Source of the DNA: Cubamyces lactineus
Lineage: Eukaryota; Basidiomycota; Agaricomycetes; Polyporales; Polyporaceae
Length of the DNA stretch: 64,000 nucleotides
Direction of reading: 5' to 3'
NCBI GenBank assembly: GCA_022376465.1
Contig: JACDTU010000002.1
Span: 2,728,001 to 2,792,000 of the forward strand
The notes under the pieces were generated by a model. The model was given only the letters and a program-made list of their open reading frames with translations. It was not told where the DNA came from and made no database searches. Numbering within the stretch: position 1 is the first letter of the stretch; each line of letters opens with the position of its first letter. The translations under genes and the position numbers were made by a program. This document shows positions 61,969 through 64,000 of the stretch, in pieces.

Positions 61969-64000
61969 ATGCCGGCACGACAGACATCTCTGCCCTCGTC
62001 GTCGAAAAAGAGGAAGACGCGCGAGGACGACACCGTTCGCACCATCCAGGACTTCGAGAAGCAGCTGACTGCCGCGGTCTCTTCTGGCTCTTCGCTGAAT
62101 CCCCTCGCCGACTTGCTCGACATTGCTCTGGAGGCGGAGAGTGCTGCTCAGGTCTCAAAAGCAATCTATGCTTTGTACCGGGTCTTTGTTGTTATAATCA
62201 CGCGAGGACTTCTCTCTGGTCCTGATGCCTCTGAAGAAGCCAAGGCCGTCCGGACATGGCTCTTGGACAGACTGCATGCGTTTGTAGACCTTCTGAGTGG
62301 TCTGCTCAAAGATGAAGAACCTTCGTTGAAGGTATGTTCTGAAGGTCGCACTGTGACTTCCAATGCACTCACACTGTGTTGTCTATACAGATCTCTGCTC
62401 TGGATATCCTTTTCTCCCTCCAGAAGCACCTATCCTCCGCCCTGACGCATACTGGCGATGCCAAGCAGCCCCAGTTCCATGCTTCACATTTTCGCAAAAT
62501 TATCACCGCGCTCCTACTGTGCCCACCTTCAAAGCGTGCCGCTCGTTCCAAGAAACGAAAGACGGACGAGGACGAGGGCACTGACCACAACTTGGATACT
62601 GATGTCCGGGATCACTTTGTGAACACCTGGTTCAGCGTGCACGACGATATCCGATGGTTCTTCCTCCGAGATTCCGCGTAGGTGCCTCTTAGCGATGGAG
62701 TGTTCACGTCGCTGATTCAGGACGTAGAATCCTCATTTCAAAACATCCCCACTCTGAAGCTCCTCAACTGCCAGGGAACCTCCTCTCCATCCTCGAGCGT
62801 CTTACCACCTTCCCCACCAAAGCCTCGGAGCTCAATTCATGGTGGGTAGAAGAGCTTGGCACGAAGCCTCCTAAACCCAAGAGGTCCGCGGACGACGATG
62901 AGGATGAGGACGAAGCCGCACAAGGCTCAGGCGATGCGGACGAAGAAGACGACTGGCGAAAATTCTTCGACGACCCTCCGGCGAAGCCCGCGGAAGAGAA
63001 GAAGGGCATCACCGCACGCGTGCATACGTTGACGATTCACCAGTCCTTGCATTCGCTGGCGGCACACAAGGCGGTGTTCACCCGAGCGTGGCTCGCTTTG
63101 TTGCCCCAGCTCTCGCTTTATTCGCTAGAGAGGACGAAAGCATACTCGCTTCGTGTACTGAATGTGCTGCACAGAGGCGTCATACCCCATCTTACTCGCC
63201 CTATCCTCATCATGGACTGGGTGAGCTCATCAGTGGACCACGGTATGTCGCTGTTTCGCGTGCGTGTGTAGCATCAGGGCCCTCATACATCAATCAGGGG
63301 GCACTGTTGGTCTTCTGGCGTTGAACGCGCTGTTCACCCTCATGAAGGAGTACAATCTGTACGTTGTTGTCGATTTTTCTGAAATGGGCCTGGCTGACGC
63401 ACACCTCAGTGATTACCCTTCGTTCTATACTCGTCTGTACGCCTTCCTCGATAGGGATGTTCTGCACCTAAAGCATCGAGCACGTTTCTTCCGCCTAACG
63501 GAGCTCTTCCTGAGTTCCACGTAAGCATTTTAGCACTATGGGTCTGACTGCTCGTCACTGACCCTGCTGCTCAGGCACTTGCCTGCAACGATTGTTGCAT
63601 CGTTTGTCAAACGGCTATCAAGACTATCGCTCAATGCGCCTCCGGCAGCTGTCGTAATGTTGATTCCATTCACTTACAACATGCTACGGAGACACCCAGC
63701 CTTGATGGCCATGATCCACCGCAACGAGGAGCTGGCCGGCGCCGACTGCGGTACGTGTTGGGGGTTCTCGTTCTGCTCTGCGCGATCTGTCAGATAGGCT
63801 CGGGACTGTACGGCTGACGTGTTTGGTCCGTGATGGGTATGGTGGCTTGCAGATGGATTCGACGCGCACGAGGCAAATCCGACGCTGACGAACGCGCTGG
63901 AGAGCTCGCTGTGGGAGCTCTACAGCCACCGGCAGCACTACCACGCCGCGGTCTCGACGCTGGCGAAAATTTTCGAGGAGGCGTTCACGCGCCCGAGTTA
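61969..64000 (+). CDS. NOC4: Nucleolar complex protein 4 (NOC4), partial at right edge
   Basis: NOC4 pairs with NOP14 in small-subunit (40S) ribosome assembly. ATG 61969 starts MPARQTSLPSSSKKRKTRED, a basic leader, then helical repeats. The gene is split into at least seven exons. Recognisable conserved stretches lie in the C-terminal CBF/Mak21 domain: DYPSFYTRLYAFLDRDVLHL, KHRARFFRLTELFLSST, HLPATIVASFVKRLSRLSLN and AAVVMLIPFTYNMLRRHPA. These are followed, after an intron, by GFDAHEANPTLTNALESSLW and LYSHRQHYHAAVSTLAKIFE. An acidic Asp/Glu-rich insert lies near 62880-62960. The reading frame is still open at base 64000, so the C-terminus is missing. Confidence 0.92.

Overview
The window is nuclear DNA of a filamentous fungus, most likely a mushroom-forming basidiomycete (Agaricomycete). 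Genes are dense and lie on both strands. Most are cut by many short introns of about 50-75 bases, intergenic spacers are mostly 170-400 bases, and the proteins are fungal types: a Zn2Cys6 regulator, an Skt5/Chs4-like chitin synthase activator, a fungal MIC19. No rRNA, tRNA, CRISPR array or intact transposon was recognised.

Layout. 1-2433 (-): N-terminal part of a DYRK-like kinase, open at the left edge. 4614-5626 (+): Zn2Cys6 regulator. 5627-10264: a 4.6 kb stretch with no recognisable gene. 10265-14130 (+): FUSC/BRE4-like membrane transporter, converging on a RecQ helicase (14348-18493, -). The RecQ gene diverges from the kinetochore gene NUF2 (18809-20582, +). 20759-22451 (-): ING-type PHD-finger protein. 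23103-31122 (-): tandem array of four related, apparently intronless membrane-protein genes of unknown function, the most distinctive region here. 31489-32750 (-): Nudix ADP-ribose hydrolase, diverging from a malate dehydrogenase ending in SKL (32923-34402, +). 34616-36923 (-): DDX41, diverging from GALT (37173-38581, +). 38674-41375 (-): SDA1. 41667-42612 (-): RGG protein, diverging from PGK (42908-44531, +). Then JHD1-type demethylase (44924-47502, +), Skt5/Chs4-like Sel1 protein (47857-50410, +), PITH protein (50704-51599, +), YJU2 (51818-52847, -) diverging from DHX35 (53117-56012, +), MIC19 (56243-56946, +), a single-pass membrane protein (57184-58286, -), CDC5/CEF1 (58779-61747, -) and NOC4 (61969 to the right edge, +).

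Functional themes. Four spliceosome-linked proteins (DDX41, YJU2, DHX35, CDC5) and two ribosome-assembly proteins (SDA1, NOC4) lie within 29 kb. Central carbon metabolism is represented by MDH, PGK and GALT. Against this conserved background the 23-31 kb array looks lineage-specific.

Gene structures were built by eye from open frames, GT-AG (and in one gene GC-AG) junctions and recall of protein families. No alignment or transcript data were available. Reading phase was checked across all exons for the Zn2Cys6 gene, Nudix, MDH, PITH and Skt5/Chs4-like genes. Internal junctions of the other genes are approximate.
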